A stretch of 64,000 nucleotides of DNA. Origin: Tipula vernalis (Eukaryota > Arthropoda > Insecta > Diptera > Tipulidae). Under the pieces are notes generated by a model. The model was not told the origin of the DNA, searched no databases, and worked only from the letters and a program-made list of their open reading frames with translations. Shown here in pieces: positions 24,672 through 37,317 of the stretch. Numbering within the stretch: position 1 is the stretch's first letter; each line of letters starts with the position of its first letter. The position numbers were made by a program, and so were the translations under genes. Where the stretch lies: contig OY282560.1 of assembly GCA_958295665.1 (NCBI GenBank), forward strand, positions 90,310,311 to 90,374,310, read 5' to 3'.

Positions 24672-25865
24672 ATAAAACTTTTTTTTTTTGTTCAAAATTA
24701 TTACACCAACAAAGTATTTATATACGCTTATAGTTATAAAAACAACCGGTATCAAAAAGCGAGATACTGTTGACAAGTCAGAAAAAGTAGTCTAGTATTT
24801 GACGGTTTTTCGCTCAGAATTGTTACGGACAAAACTGATTGACGTGAAATTTGGACAGTAAGTAGGGAATGGCTCATGGAACAAGTTATAATAGTGCCGA
24901 TGTATGCTTTTATCCTTCTAGAGGTTGAAATTAGTACACTTAAACTAACCTCAGAAATCGATAGAAGGATGAATTCTAAGCAGAAAAAGTTTTATGAAGT
25001 TTTTTCGATAAATCAATATTTTTCCAGTTATTCGCGATTGAAAATAAAAAAATATTGAGAATAACTCAAAAACCTTACGTTTTATCAAAAAATCATGAGG
25101 AGCAAAAATAAAGCTTTTAAAATAACAAATCGATTGTTTTTTTTTTTTTATTTCTGTAGATGCATGATGAACTAAGTTTTGGCTGATTTAAGATGACGGT
25201 TTGTTCGCCGAAAAATGAATTCGAACCTTTCAACGTTAAATAACGCAAAAACGACGAATTTTTGGAGGAAAAATTGTCAGATCTTTATTAAAGTACTTGA
25301 AAAGACCTTTAGTAAAAGTCGTTAGCATAAAAACTTACCGAGTTATGATAAAAATAAAATGATTGTCTCATTTTTTTGCAGAAAAAAACAGCAATGAAAC
25401 CAACGGCTTAACCGCAAGAATTGTCCATCAAGTAACCAATACAAAAATGCATCACGGTGAAAAATCATTCATCTCGTTTGAGAACTTTAATGTAATAACT
25501 CAGAGAAGAACAGTTAAAAATGTCTGTATTATATAAGCCTCTTATAGTTTATGTATTTCTTTCTCCCTTCTACCTATTGCACCTCTTATTTTACATTTTA
25601 TTCAGTTTTGTTTTTAAACACTGTGTAAATCAGTCACATACATACAATTTTGTTTGATTCCAAAAAAAAACCTGTAACACCTGTTCAGCAAAAAATTATA
25701 ATTAATAAATCATCCTAATGTCTTTCAATGAACTGAACGTATGACATTTTTTATTTTGATGCATACTTTTCCTTCCATATTGCTACAGACCCAACGATTT
25801 TACACAATTATTTCATTTTGAAATTCAATGATTGTGTTGCGTAAAGCAGTAATAGCTGCGTTATT
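24672..25865. other. Gene-free region with repeat-like texture
   Basis: No gene was recognised. The stretch 24780-25510 has the look of an old repeat (long A-rich tracts, no frame), but I found no second copy in the window. Confidence 0.35.
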
Positions 25866-26110
25866 TTATGCGCTCGCGATAGCGATCTCCTATCGAGAAC
25901 CGTCATATAAAATCTGGCTCGCGATAGCGCTCCATATAAATAGGTAGAACCGAATATTTTTTTATCAAGTTTTCGCTAAACAATTGAATTAAAAATGATA
26001 GTTTGATGTTAAATAAGTTTAGTTTACCAATAAATAGCGCGTCAAATTTAAATTTAGGAATAGAAAATGACAGCTCTATATAGCAAGCTATCGGGAACGA
26101 ATAACACATT
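25866..26110. repeat. TIR element family B, copy 1
   Basis: About 245 bp, ending in related inverted sequences around CGATAGC..GCTATCGAGAACC. The same element occurs inverted at 39083-39325. Shared interior landmarks are ATTTAAATTTGACGCGCTAT, AACATCAAACTATCATTTTT and CAATTGTTTAGTGAAAACTTGAT (read on the minus strand here). ORFs crossing it are by-products of the repeat, as the same peptide string appears in both copies. It is MITE-like. Confidence 0.75.
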
Positions 26111-27130
26111 AAAAAAAAAAAAAAAAAACTGAACTGTATCATTTACTACGTTTCTATGAGAGAAAAGAATACTCGCATGCATTGAAAATTTACTGATTGA
26201 AAAATTGACATTCGATCTATCACATTGCCATGAAATTTTCGCCCAATGCCATTTTGAATTGGTTTTTTTTTCGCTTTTGACAAATAGAACCCCTTCTAAC
26301 CCTATTACTTTCGTTGAGTTAAATTGGGTTAAGAAACTTAACGAAAATCCTAAACTCGATATGTTTCCATGATGAGATAATCCACAACATTGGTTTCACA
26401 ACAATTCCCGTATTTGAAAAATTTGAGAGCTCTATGTTGGCTAATAACTGAAACAGCACTTCATCGAATAATTTGCCCTTATTTATCTATCCATATTTAA
26501 ATCGGAATTATCTGGTTCTGATAAAACTAGTTCGAAATTTTCAATCTTCGAAAAGGTGTTATTTAATCCCAAAATTGAAGGTTTTCAATCAAATCTCTTT
26601 TCAAGAAAACTAGAAATTTCTATTTAAAATTATTCCTCCTTTTGATCTATCTTCTAATCCATACTTTATCATCTCGCAATTTACCCATTATGCTAAATAT
26701 GTCTTGAGCCATCGTTTAGTTAAAATTACCGGTCTATAAACTTGGAGGGGTCCGTTACATAATTACAAAATTAAATGTAATAATTAAATAATAATAATTT
26801 TTGGCATTGCAAGAGTACCAAGTATATAATTAAATAACCAGTGGCGGCAGTTGGTTTAAATGTTCACGCATGCAATATATCAAATTATTTTTTTTAATTA
26901 ATTTTTTTAAGCGCACCAAATGTTCTGCTCTAGTATAAAACAATTATACAAATAAGTTATTTGAAAATAAGAAATAGCTCGCTTATAGCCCTTAGCTTAG
27001 AAAAACTGAGTAAGGTTAACCGATTCATCTAAACGTTTCGATTAATCGATCCGATATTAACCATTTTTTATATAGCATAAATTGTAGAAGCCTACTGCCC
27101 TCCAAATTCATAGCAAGTTATACAGTTATG
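26111..27130. other. Gene-free region
   Basis: No coding motif. GGGGTCCGTTACATAATTAC at about 26749-26768 resembles the end of the element that follows and may be a fragment of a related one. Confidence 0.4.
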
Positions 27131-27566
27131 CGGCTGTTGAGATATTACATAATGCTTCGGGTAGGGGAGAACTTCATGATTTGTTACGATTTGTTACGGA
27201 CGAAGAGGGGTATTTATACAAATGTTACGTAACAGAAAATGTTCAAACACAATTCTATTTCCATTTACTTCAACTAAACGCGAGTATGTCGATTCTGTAG
27301 AAATTTATTATGAAAAGGAAAACAAGCTCAAAATATTGCTTTTACCACAAATTTATGCAATTTGAAGGCAAGTCCATCGTTATGTCAGCCTTTCTGAAGA
27401 GTCACGCAATAAATGGTATATAGAGAATAATGATGGATATTAGCTATGAAAGCATTTATTAATAGAAACATTTAATTTTACGTTGATATGTTACGCCTGC
27501 TAAGGAGAGGAGAGGGGCGAGGGGTTAAAATACATAAACATCATTATGTAATATGTGAACAGCCCG
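27131..27566. repeat. MITE-like element with GGCTGTT...TTACATAATG ends
   Basis: The left end CGGCTGTTGAGATATTACAT (from 27131) pairs with the inverted right end ATTATGTAATATGTGAACAGCCCG (to 27566). Interior sequence near both ends is GTTACG- and CCCCTC-rich on matching strands (GTTACGATTTGTTACGGAC near 27183; GGAGAGGGGCGAGGGG near 27505). There is no ORF. Confidence 0.65.
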
Positions 27567-28420
27567 TAATTACGAGAAATCGAATTTATGAAAAATTACG
27601 GTAATTTAAAATTTGTTACATCGCGTTTCATCAAATTTCTTAGGCGCAAAATTGGGTAAGGCCAAGGCGCTAATATCTATGTTTTTCTAATAAAAAAATT
27701 TGCAATAAACAAAAATAAAAAAGGCTTGGACGTTGAACTCCGACCTCCAGCCTTTTTGTAGATATTTCCAAAATAATACAACACAAAAGGAGGATCTAAA
27801 ATATATCTGTAAGAATGCACTACCAGAGGCTTTCCGAATATTTTCATAATATTTAGTAATGCCAACTTTGACAGCGCCCTCGATATACGAAAGCTTACAT
27901 CGGGCTTGTAGAAATATCTTGGAGTCGCCGCTGGATGAAATTTGAGATTTTGTAATTTTTATAGGTTAATCTGAATTAATCGACCTGAAGTTATTCGCTA
28001 AAATAATTGAAATTTACAAATAATCTTGATTTTTGAGCACTTGATCACTTTAAACTTCGGCCATTGGTTTAAAGTTTATTGTGTATTAAATCAAAGCCAC
28101 AATCACAAACGAGGACTTCTTTATTACTCTAAAAATAGGAACGAATAAAAGTATGTTGCCTAACCAGTTGTTGAGGATTATTATAATGGAAAATTATGAA
28201 TGCATGATATGAAAAGAAAGAGATGAGAACAATGAGGCTGACTGCCACTTGGTTATGGTTCGCTAAAAGTGTTGATGGGAAATACACAAAAATATTTTCC
28301 ATTTACGTGTTTATTTTGTATTGAAAAATCTAAATTTCTTTACGCATGCAATGCGTGTATTGGATTCACGGACCAGCCGCCTCTATAAATAACATACACA
28401 AGGACATTTTAGCTTAAAAA
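27567..28420. other. Gene-free region
   Basis: No recognisable gene or strong repeat. Confidence 0.4.
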
Positions 28421-30273
28421 GCATTGGCCAAAAGTATTGAGCACCCTACAAATTTCTCGCGTACATGCTAAGTATAACAGAAAACGAACCATATTGTGGG
28501 AGGTTTACTTACTTTGACTCAAACCGCAGCTACCAATAAAACATCTGGTACAATAAAATTTGTCATTTTACCATTTTTGTATTTATTTATCAGTTTTCGC
28601 TTATTGTGTAAATATATAAATTATGCATTTTATAAGGTAATAAAATAGAGGTAACAAAATAGGCAAGTGATATGCGTCAAAATTTGAATTTATAACTAAT
28701 TCACACAGCAATATTTAAGTTGGTAGATAAAAATATTTCAACACGATAATTGGTTTTTCACCTAATTATTAACCAAATAATTTTAACATATTCACACACG
28801 GTCTTAGCCTGTGTACGATACGAAACGATAATAACATCATATAAAAAGTTAAATTTTTGACATTATATTCACCATAAAAATTTTAAGTGGTCACAGACCA
28901 GATAAAATATATATCTTCTTGTTACATACCCCTAACCTCATATACCTTTAAGTACTTGAATTTTTAAAGACTTATTTTGAGCTCCCAAATATTAATTTTA
29001 AGTAATCATTAAATAATTTTATTAATCATAATTATTCGATAACTTCACTTTTCTTGGTACTATAGTACTTTAAAATTAAATTTTACAATTTTTTATACTT
29101 CTGTAATTTATCAAATGAATTTATAATAATTCACTTGGTAAATTATAGAAGTATGTGTACAAAACTGTAAGGCAAATATTTAAGCTAAAATTAGTATTCA
29201 CTTTAGGTATTCTAATTTATTTATTAATTAATCAATTTTATTTCCAATGGTAAAAGCAAGCCGAATGTCACAAGTTTAACTTTTTAACAAGTTTCAATTC
29301 TCACAGGAAATCGGTTAAAATATGTGGTATAATTTTATTTATTTTCACCACAGTTAAAATATTTAACATTTTAACCATTCCGCACACGGCCGAAACGAAC
29401 TTAGTTTAGAACAACTGTGCAGATAAAGCTTCTGCATGAGCAAGCGAAATCACAGGTAGAGATTTCTGAAACTGTGAAAGGTTCGCGCCGATCTGTGCAA
29501 TATGCTATTAAGCGATTCTCTGCTACCCATCACCACAGCCCATGATGACCAAAAGTTAGTGGAAGAGTCGTTAAAAATAGAAAAAGAACTTCTTCAGACC
29601 TTACTGCTGAAAATATTTTAGTTTTCCGAAGACTCTATATATTTATTTATTTCAAATTTTTGGTACTCCTTGTGTGACCTTTGTGCGTCGCTTGGTAGGC
29701 GAAGAATTTATTTTAGTGTGGTACCAACTGTAAAATATGGTGGAGGCAGCATCATGTTCTGGGGCTGCCTGACTCTTTCTGGAGTTGGCGAAATGTTTGT
29801 GTGTGAGGGCCACATGAACTCTTTAAAATACATAAACGTCTTAGAATCTGCGTTTTTGCCCTTATTTTAACACTTTTTGGTGATACGCGTACAAGCGTTA
29901 AATTTCAGCAGAATAATGCGCCCGTATATTGCGTAAATCTGCCCGCACAATGGCATGGTTTCAAGAAAATAGCATTGAGCTTCTGGAGGGGCCTGCCCAG
30001 TCCCCGTATTTGAACCCCATAGAAATAAACGCCAAAGAAGAGCTAAAACGCTGCCTGTGCCAATAATGGAACTCTATACATCCTGAAGATTGTAAAAAAC
30101 TTGTAAGCTATCTAACCAAAAGAATTTCTATTATAATTATGGCAAAGGGTGGACCTACAATATAATGATTTTTTATGAATAAATAGTAATGTTAACCTGC
30201 ATAAATTGTTTCAATTTATTTCCCCAAAAAACTGTAAAATATCAAAGCTGTTCAATACTTTTTGCCAAGGCTG
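28421..30273 (+). pseudogene. Degenerate Tc1-like transposon with recognisable ends
   Basis: The inverted ends read CATTGGCCAAAAGTATTGAGC (28422-28442) and, on the right, GCTGTTCAATACTTTTTGCCAAGG (30247-30270). The transposase region is scattered over 29410-30150 in several frames. In order: an N-terminal helix-turn-helix region (VEISETVKGSRRSVQYAIKR), a central YGGGSIMFWGCLTLSGVG block at 29734-29787, then FQQNNAPVYC carrying the position of the second catalytic Asp (here Asn), NSIELLEGPAQSP-like text with frame slips, and a terminal segment ending in AKGGPT. Multiple stops and shifts make it inactive. The 28.6-29.4-kb interior has no coding match and may contain another insertion. Confidence 0.8.
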
Positions 30274-32177
30274 TAGAAAGTCGAAAGGACAAACTTCAGA
30301 AAAGAAGGACAGTATTTCCCAAAAAAAAGGGCACTTGGGAACCCTAGTGGTACCGTTTGCTTCTTATATTGGCAACAATTTTCTTCTGCTGCTTTACAAT
30401 GCAAGCAGGACCTCATTCAATTACTTTCGATGCTCTTCTTTTCTTTAAAAAATCGTTTTCAACGCACCCTAGTTAGAATGGATCATAAAATAAAACCGAT
30501 TCAAGAATAATTAACGATTAGCAATCAAGAATAATTATTTTTTCCACCAAAAAACAAAAAAAAATTCTAAGACTGACCATAGATGGCATCCCTGTTGTAA
30601 AATTTTCAAAGTAAGACGCTTATTTAAACGTTTAAAAACCTTTCGATGCGGCTTTTTTAATAAATTGTTTAACTTCTATAAAGCTTGTCAAAATATTTTA
30701 GTTTGTTTTTATTTATATTTTATTTGACATTCACACTCAATTAAGCGATGAGGTAACTCAATAAACTAGGGCTAAATTCTGATCATTTTTAATATATATA
30801 AAAGGGTAATAAAAACCAATTCTAAGGGTCCATTTTAATGAATTAACCATTTATATAAATGAAAACCACTATCACTAAAAATTTGAATTTTCCAGTAGCT
30901 TTCGCTGAAGTATTTAAAGTCTAGCTATTTGGGTGACTACTAAAAATATTTTTGTAAATTTCTAAAACATAAAACATTTTGTTTTGCGAACATTTCTTAC
31001 TTACAGTGTCGTCATCGCACAAAGAGAAAGCACAATTTAAACTTCTTGCTTGTCATTGTTGACATATACATATCGGACAATATCACTTAATAATTAATAA
31101 ATTTAACCGTATACTATAATGCCTTAGGTAGTAGTAATAATTCGATAAAGAAATTTTACAAATTATACCGATGTTTATTAGATTAAAATGTCTTATCGCA
31201 GACAACCGGAAGTTTTGGTTTTCAAATACATACAATAAAATAAAAATGCAGAAACATTTGTAAAAGTATCGTAAGAATTTACTATTTCTATATATCTTAC
31301 TGTAATTACTATTTTTAAAAGGCGTCGTACTCCAACAAAAAAAAAAAAAAACATCAATTACAAATTACCTATATTCTAATCCGCGGAAGTTTACAATATT
31401 ATTGTTAAATACAAAGAAAATTATGAAATATGTATGTACAGTATCGAGCGGAGGAGGTTTGAACCTTCACAAAATATACAAATATAATAAAATTTCTTAT
31501 TTTCTCTTTAATTTATATATGTTATTCCCAAAAATCAACAAAAATTTCATATTTCAATGTAAACAATTTTTCGAATTTTAGAAGAAAAACAAAACAAACG
31601 AAATTATTATCAATGGCTGTTATCACAATGCCTGGCGCGCGAAAAAATATTTTATTTATCATGATATCCGCTGATCGACATATGTTTTGTGAAGTAAAAA
31701 ATTGATATTTTTCAAGAGCCAATTGTTATTCCGTCACATACAACGTGTTATATTAACGATTAAACATCGAAAATCCGATAAAAATTATCTAATAAATTAG
31801 GGAAAATGATTGCGTAGGTGGCTATTATAATATCTATACATAAGTATATTGTATTATACATATACATAGAATAAATACCAAAGCTTAATTATATCAAATT
31901 TTTTTTTATGGTTTCGGGAGAACTAATGTGGCATTTATAATTTTAATTGTGCGCTAAAACCACTTAAAATTTATATTTAGAGACTCAACTGTAATTTATA
32001 TGTTTAGTTGAAGTATGCGTTGAAATTTGATTGTAAACAAAGGGAGAGATAAGTAAATGTATTTGTGGTTCAAATAAAGAAACTTCTATTGGAACCGCAC
32101 CTGATAGCCAAATATATGGAGGAATTAATTTTGCTTTAGAACAAATGGAGTAAGCAAAAAGTGTATTTTACATAGAT
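30274..32177. other. Gene-free AT-rich region
   Basis: No gene recognised. CAAAGTAAGAC with flanks near 30608-30620 recurs near 13121 and, inverted, near 38681, a small trace of a shared old repeat. Confidence 0.4.
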
Positions 32178-33030
32178 ATGTAATAATAATAATAATAATA
32201 AGCGGAATTTATACGCCATTGGTGTCCCATAGCATCTTCGATTCCAATCGTGATCTAACTCTTCGTATTGTCCTAGACAGCCGGAAGATGCTAAATCTTT
32301 CTCATACCAAAAAGGTGGCTCAACTCTCAAAGATCACTGCACCATTCGTTCCGTATCAGTATGCAGAACGTGACCGCAAGAATACTGGCTTGTACGTACA
32401 TGCACAAGATCAGGAATTCGCATTAAATTCTTGATCTTGCGATTATACAGAAGTCGGTAAGTAGCATAATTGTCGCTTCCACAAAGCAAGGCTCCTTGAT
32501 ATCCTCCCCTCTCACTACTAACATGAGTGGCAAGTATCTAAATTTCGTCACTCGCTCAAATGTTAGTTATCACTGCTGACCGGAGACCAGATATTTTGTT
32601 TTGGACTCTTTAATTTTAAGATCAACGGAAACTGGACGGAAACCCCTTCACTTCGTTGCAAAGCAGTCCAATCACGAAGATATGTATGTTTGTTCCTTCA
32701 TATGCTTGTCTGAAATCCAGGAACACCTTGTATACATTATGAGATGTCTCATAATATTTAGAAATAATAATTCGGTAGGCATCGATAATTTCCTTCGCAA
32801 GTGATTCTTCCCAATATTACGTAAGTCAGTAATTTGTATGATGTGAAAACGATAGTTCGCGTGGTACTGTTATCTCCTTCTTAAAGAAAGGGTTTAACGC
32901 GGTCATATGCCATTCATCAGGCATTACTTCGCTCCGCCATACTGCATAAGGCCGAAAATACAATTGCACAAAACTTCCCCTCCGAATATCAACAGCTCTG
33001 AATTAATGCATTCAACACGAGAAGAACAAG
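32178..33030 (-). pseudogene. LINE reverse-transcriptase remnant (RTE-like), antisense
   Basis: Read on the minus strand, several decayed blocks of a non-LTR retrotransposon appear in order. ELLIFGGEVLCN (about 33000-32960) resembles the (A)ELLK.GGEAL block. A shifted CLMNG(I)-P stretch resembles MPDEW. VYKVFLDFRQAY (32734-32699) resembles the (L)F(V/I)DF..AYDS catalytic region. The 3' part reads YEELDHDWNRRCYGTPMA (about 32280-32220), and beyond it lies a (TTA)n tail at 32181-32201, typical of the 3' end of such LINEs. Frames are broken throughout. The clade is an inference from motifs. Confidence 0.7.
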
Positions 33031-33523
33031 TTCTCTTCAATCTCTGAATCTTAATAATTTCATTTTCAGTATGTGAGACATGTTAAATATTAAATATAAA
33101 TTGGAAAAATGTCCATTCCGTGTGTCAAGTACCGCATCGATATTAAGGTAAACGCCCATAATGTGGATCGTTTTACCAATTGTGGATCGTCTAACAGAAT
33201 TTTGCCCAAAATAAAAAATATGATTAAAATGAAAAATATGTTCTGAAATTTTAAAAAGAAAACCAAAACTAGAACGTACCGGGGGTGTCATTTTAAGTCA
33301 CTTAAGCCATTTTAAGTTCGCACAATGAGTTAGAGAGAGACGAATATATTTATTTCCTGTTCATTTTTAGACATACACAAAATTTTGATGTTTGTGTGTT
33401 CTCTTGCAATATCAGAAATAATAAGTCATAATGAGAGTCATTTTCAAAATTGTCAAATATTGAATTTTGTTCAGTTATTAAATTCCTCACAAAGCAAGAA
33501 AAGTATGTTGAACAAATTGAAGG
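33031..33523. other. Gene-free spacer
   Basis: No coding motif recognised. Confidence 0.4.
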
Positions 33524-33870
33524 GTAGAGAAGGTGACGAACCTCCTGGAAGGCCAAGCGATGCCACAACACTCGAAATGGTTATAAAAGTCGATGATGCC
33601 GCCAGGGAAAATACTCAAATAAAATTAAGAGATATCTCCGCAATGGTCAAGATTTCGGTATGTAGATTCGGTATTTTTGCACAAAGCAAAAATGCACACA
33701 CCGGATCAAAAAAATGCTGTGTCCATAGTTGTAAGGAGTTTTTAGAGCTGTGTGGTGAAAATCCAAGGGGAAGATGCGAAATGAAAGGGGAAGAAAGTTG
33801 ACGAAACGTATACTGTTACTTCATTACAACGCACAGCTTGACAAGGCCATTCCAAGGACACTGACGAATT
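33524..33870 (+). pseudogene. mariner-like transposase N-terminal fragment
   Basis: The plus-strand frame gives PPGRPSDATTLEM, VDDAARENTQIKLRDISAMV and then CKEFLELCGENP. This matches the mariner layout of a GRP linker between two helix-turn-helix domains (T..I..I...V.IS pattern) followed by the C..LLE...E-P region before the first catalytic Asp. A stop at 33799 and loss of the rest show it is dead. The upstream ATG at 33385 belongs to unrelated sequence. Confidence 0.65.
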
Positions 33871-34790
33871 ACATAATAAAAATACAGATTACAATTTGTA
33901 ATTTGTAGGATTATTCATTTTCCAAGTAATTCCAATTTACATTTTAATTACAAAATTTTGGTAATTTTTTGTTTACATTTTTACAAAGCTTATTAAAATC
34001 TGGTTTCCGTATTTGCTAATGTTAATAATGATTGAATGAGAGGCGTTCTTTTATCAATTTAAAATTTGTATTTTAATTACTAAGTTTGCTATAATTTATA
34101 AAAGTATTTTAATTACTCAAAACAATGTAATTTGCCCAGCCTTGCCTATAGCCAAATTTAAAAAAAGAGCTTCTTAGAAAGCATTTTAGCGGTGAGTCGC
34201 TCCAAGCAGCCGAAAATGAACATTTTGCGGGCAAAGAACAAAACTATTTTTACGAAAGTATACAAATGTTAATTCAAATATTTAATAAATGTATTGATGT
34301 ATAAAAATGGCTCCGGGAATTAAAGTCAAAAACATTTCAGTCAAAAAAAGGAAAGGTGTTTCAGTCGAAAATTAAAAGACAACCCAGTCAAAATATGTAT
34401 GTAGTTTCAAAATTTTTTGACTGAAATTCATTTTGAAATTGTGACTGAAATACCTTTTGAAAAGGGGATTCAAGGCAAAATTGTTCTCAGGGAATGCAGT
34501 CAAAAACTAAAAATAAAGAAAAAATCTATCCGTCTCTTTCTGTCTCATTCCGCGAACTAAAAATTCTCCCTCGTATCAAAGAGGATTTCAATTCACTTAT
34601 TTAAAAAAAGTATCCAAGATTGCGGCTATAAAGGACAAATAACCTCTCCTGGATCATAAAGGGCCGGAGAGGTAGTTCAAAAATGGTTACATATCCAAAC
34701 ACTTAAATATTTGGACTCGTAAACGGTACCTACTTCAAAAGAACACAGTGACGGTTGAGACTAAAACAGAGTAGAATTGCATTTGCTATC
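33871..34790. other. Gene-free region
   Basis: No gene. From 34310 to 34500 there is loosely repeated (T/A)CAGTCAAAA(A)-type sequence without a clear period. Confidence 0.35.
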
Positions 34791-34910
34791 TCACCCAAAC
34801 CTGTTTTTACACGGGTTTTTTGTTTTTAAATGATCACAATTGAATAGAAGTAATTCGGTTAAACCTATTTTACGTGTCGTATCACCATGTAAAAACAGGT
34901 TTAGGTGTCA
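34791..34910. repeat. Short MITE-like inverted repeat, about 120 bp
   Basis: The left end TCACCCAAACCTGTTTTTAC and right end GTAAAAACAGGTTTAGGTGTCA are reverse complements over about 22 bp with few mismatches. The interior is AT-rich with no ORF. Confidence 0.7.
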
Positions 34911-35156
34911 TATTTATAGTTTTTGTATTGTATTTTAACGCTTATTTGATCCATTTAAATTCTAAGAATCCCTTCACATATATTTTGAAAATTGTGGACT
35001 AATCATATAAATGCCGTCCGGCGATTATTTCATATTTGATAAAGGTACATAATTTGCAGTAAACTATAGAGTTTTAACTTCACGTTTGATTTGTTTTTAA
35101 TTTATTGGTTTAACTTAGAGGAGTTTAAACAAAAGTAAAACTTTTTTAACTTCTAA

Positions 35157-35536
35157 AGGCATTGCCACATAGAAAACGAACGAACGATTTTTTAAACCGA
35201 AATTTCCAATTTTTAACAAATTTTGTATTTCTACAATGAAAAAATTATTTACAAATTATACAAATTTATGAATAGTAATAAAAAAATTAAATTACAAGAT
35301 TTTCATTAAAGCAACTTCATCTTCATCTTTTGTCGGCGTTTTTAATTTTCATTAAAGAAAATGCGTTTTCTTTAATGAAAATTTTGGGATTTCAACAATT
35401 TTTTTTGTTGCTATGATAGCTTTCATAAATTTGAATCATTTTTAATAATTTTGGCATTGTACAAATAACAGCTTTGTCAAAAAATAAAATTGTCGGTTTA
35501 AAAAATCGTTCGTTCGTTTTCTATGTGGCAATGCCT
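35157..35536. mobile_element. Tourist-like MITE, copy 2 (PIF/Harbinger type)
   Basis: This 380-bp element is collinear with the copy at 2195-2597 over its whole length, with the same AGGCATTGCC...GGCAATGCCT ends and a TAA target duplication (35154-35156 and 35537-35539). It lacks the central TCGGACGACGAGTCG palindrome of copy 1 and has a few small indels. Both copies keep long inverted repeats, so both moved fairly recently. Confidence 0.88.
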
Positions 35537-35924
35537 TAAACAAAATATTTTCTGGCTTTATTGTCTTTGCTTTATTCAGTTTTAAACTAAGTAAGTCGAA
35601 TTACGTATTTCTTGAAGAAAAATTAAAATTATTTGGAAAAAACGATTAAATATGTGCTAAAACATAAAATATCGTCGGTTCAAAATCATCCTTGTCTATA
35701 ACCATTTCGCCTATATTGGAGAAACGTCAGTTTGAAGTTTAGCTGGACGGTTAAAGATTCCAATAAAAAATAAAAAATTAAAAAAAAAAATTTAAAAATT
35801 AAAAACAGAAAATAAAATAAAAATTTATTTCTCAAAATTCTTTGTTCGTAAAAGAAAGTCGTGTGTTGGCCGGCCAGACCTTCATTTTTTTATAGTAAAC
35901 TCGTATGCGAAAAATTTGCTATAC

Positions 35925-36026
35925 TGTTATAGTTACTTATAACCGAAGTTTTTTATATCCGAAGCAGTTTGTAATAACCGGATGTTTTTTATAAACGGGG
36001 TTTGTTATAGCGGGTTTTAACTGTAT
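35925..36026 (-). repeat. Solo pogo/Tigger-like terminal repeat (tentative)
   Basis: On the minus strand the sequence begins CAGTTAAAACCCGCTATAAC and continues with repeating ATAA(C)-CGG-type phrases (CCGGTTATTACAAAC, TTCGGTTATAAG). This resembles the terminal repeats of pogo/Tigger elements, where CCGTTATAAC-like phrases recur. No partner end or transposase was found nearby. Confidence 0.4.
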
Positions 36027-36067
36027 TGCCTTAATTATTTTGCTTTGCTCTTGTCCAGACTCTTTTA

Positions 36068-36370
36068 TTTTTAATTATGGGGTTCTTCACTCTGAACTGA
36101 AAGTGAAACATGCCCTCCATAGGACGATGAACGACCATTCCAGATTTCAATTACATTCTTATAAAACACTTAATCCAGCGATGGGATGTACATAAGCATG
36201 TCAGATAAATCTTTCAATTTCTGTGAAGACATTCTTCCGCTAGTTGAAAGAGGCAGGATTGTGGGTAAACCGGTATCATTTGATTTTTTCTGTAATATTT
36301 TCACAGAAATAAAATCACTATCATAACCACAGCGATACTTTATGTAAGGTGACCCGTTCTCATAAATCAA
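36068..36370 (-). pseudogene. Probable DNA-transposon protein C-terminal fragment
   Basis: A minus-strand ORF (36370-36170) reads ILPLSTSGRMSSQKLKDLSD, LMYIPSLD, and past a stop the same frame continues VFYKNVIEIWNG. The pattern of a small basic start, K-x-DL-x-x-(L/M), YIP and FY-x-x-(L/V) is one I associate with C-terminal tails of some insect DNA-transposon proteins, but I cannot name the family. It is short, stop-broken and isolated among other TE relics. It could also be a chance ORF. Confidence 0.3.
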
Positions 36371-36572
36371 ATGTTTAGTTTTTATATACTGTATCTATTG
36401 TATAGTCGTAAACTTTTGTCTTTCCTCTTGTAATTAGACAAATTCTTTTAGCAGGCCAACAGGGGAATATATAAATTTATTTTTAAAATTGATTTTCAAA
36501 ACGCTAAGCGCAGAGTCATCTTGGATCTTGCTGTAGCAAACAGAAATGTATATTTGTTTTGCTTGTCTATAT

Positions 36573-36648
36573 TCTGATTCAATTCAAATAGGAATCTAAT
36601 ACATCGAGGACTCGATCACGTTCGAATCGAATTCCCAAACAGCCCCCC
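36573..36648. repeat. GGGCTATTTG palindromic MITE family C, half copy
   Basis: Contains CTGATTCAATTCAAATAGG, then CGTTCGAATCGAATTC, then AACAGCCCCCC. This is the right half of the roughly 150-bp palindromic element that has full copies at 44.1-48.1 kb. The left half is absent. Confidence 0.75.
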
Positions 36649-37317
36649 TGTTTGTTTTACATTAGCTACACATATAACTCAAATTCACCAAAAATTGAAC
36701 ATAGGCAAGAATAATTCTAAGACGACGGTAAGTAATTACGCAAAAATATTTAAAAACATGTGGTAACATATAGAGCTCATTCGCTTTGTTTTGTCCTAAA
36801 ACGAATAAATGTCCAATAAATTTTTGGTTTAGATTTCCTAAAAAAAATATTTTTTTACCTAAGAATCAAAGCCAAAATGTTATGTTGCGTGTATTAGTTT
36901 TTGGCGGAATATTATTGACGTACAAATATTAATTTTATTGTTCAGTTGTTTGCTGGTTTAAAAAATCAACTGCCCTAGTTTGACTTCTTGTTAAAATATT
37001 CTTAAGGAAATTACGATACTAAAATCTATTTTATGATACAAAAATTGAGACTTTTTAAATTCCTCTATATATTGAAAAACAAATCGTGATGTAGGCTAGC
37101 ATATTTTACTAGGGGACTTGGTTGGGCTAGCTGAGATATATTTGCATTTTTAAATTTAATATTTACCGAAAACTTCTCATAAATATGTATTGTGAGGCAG
37201 CTAAAGAGTAAAATGCTCTATAGACGCTATGAATTATGGTGTGACTATTTACACGGCCAGTAAAACTTTTTGAAGAGACTAATTACATTGTACGTAACCA
37301 AACCGACGGGCAAAATT
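36649..37317. other. Gene-free region
   Basis: No coding motif recognised. Confidence 0.4.
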
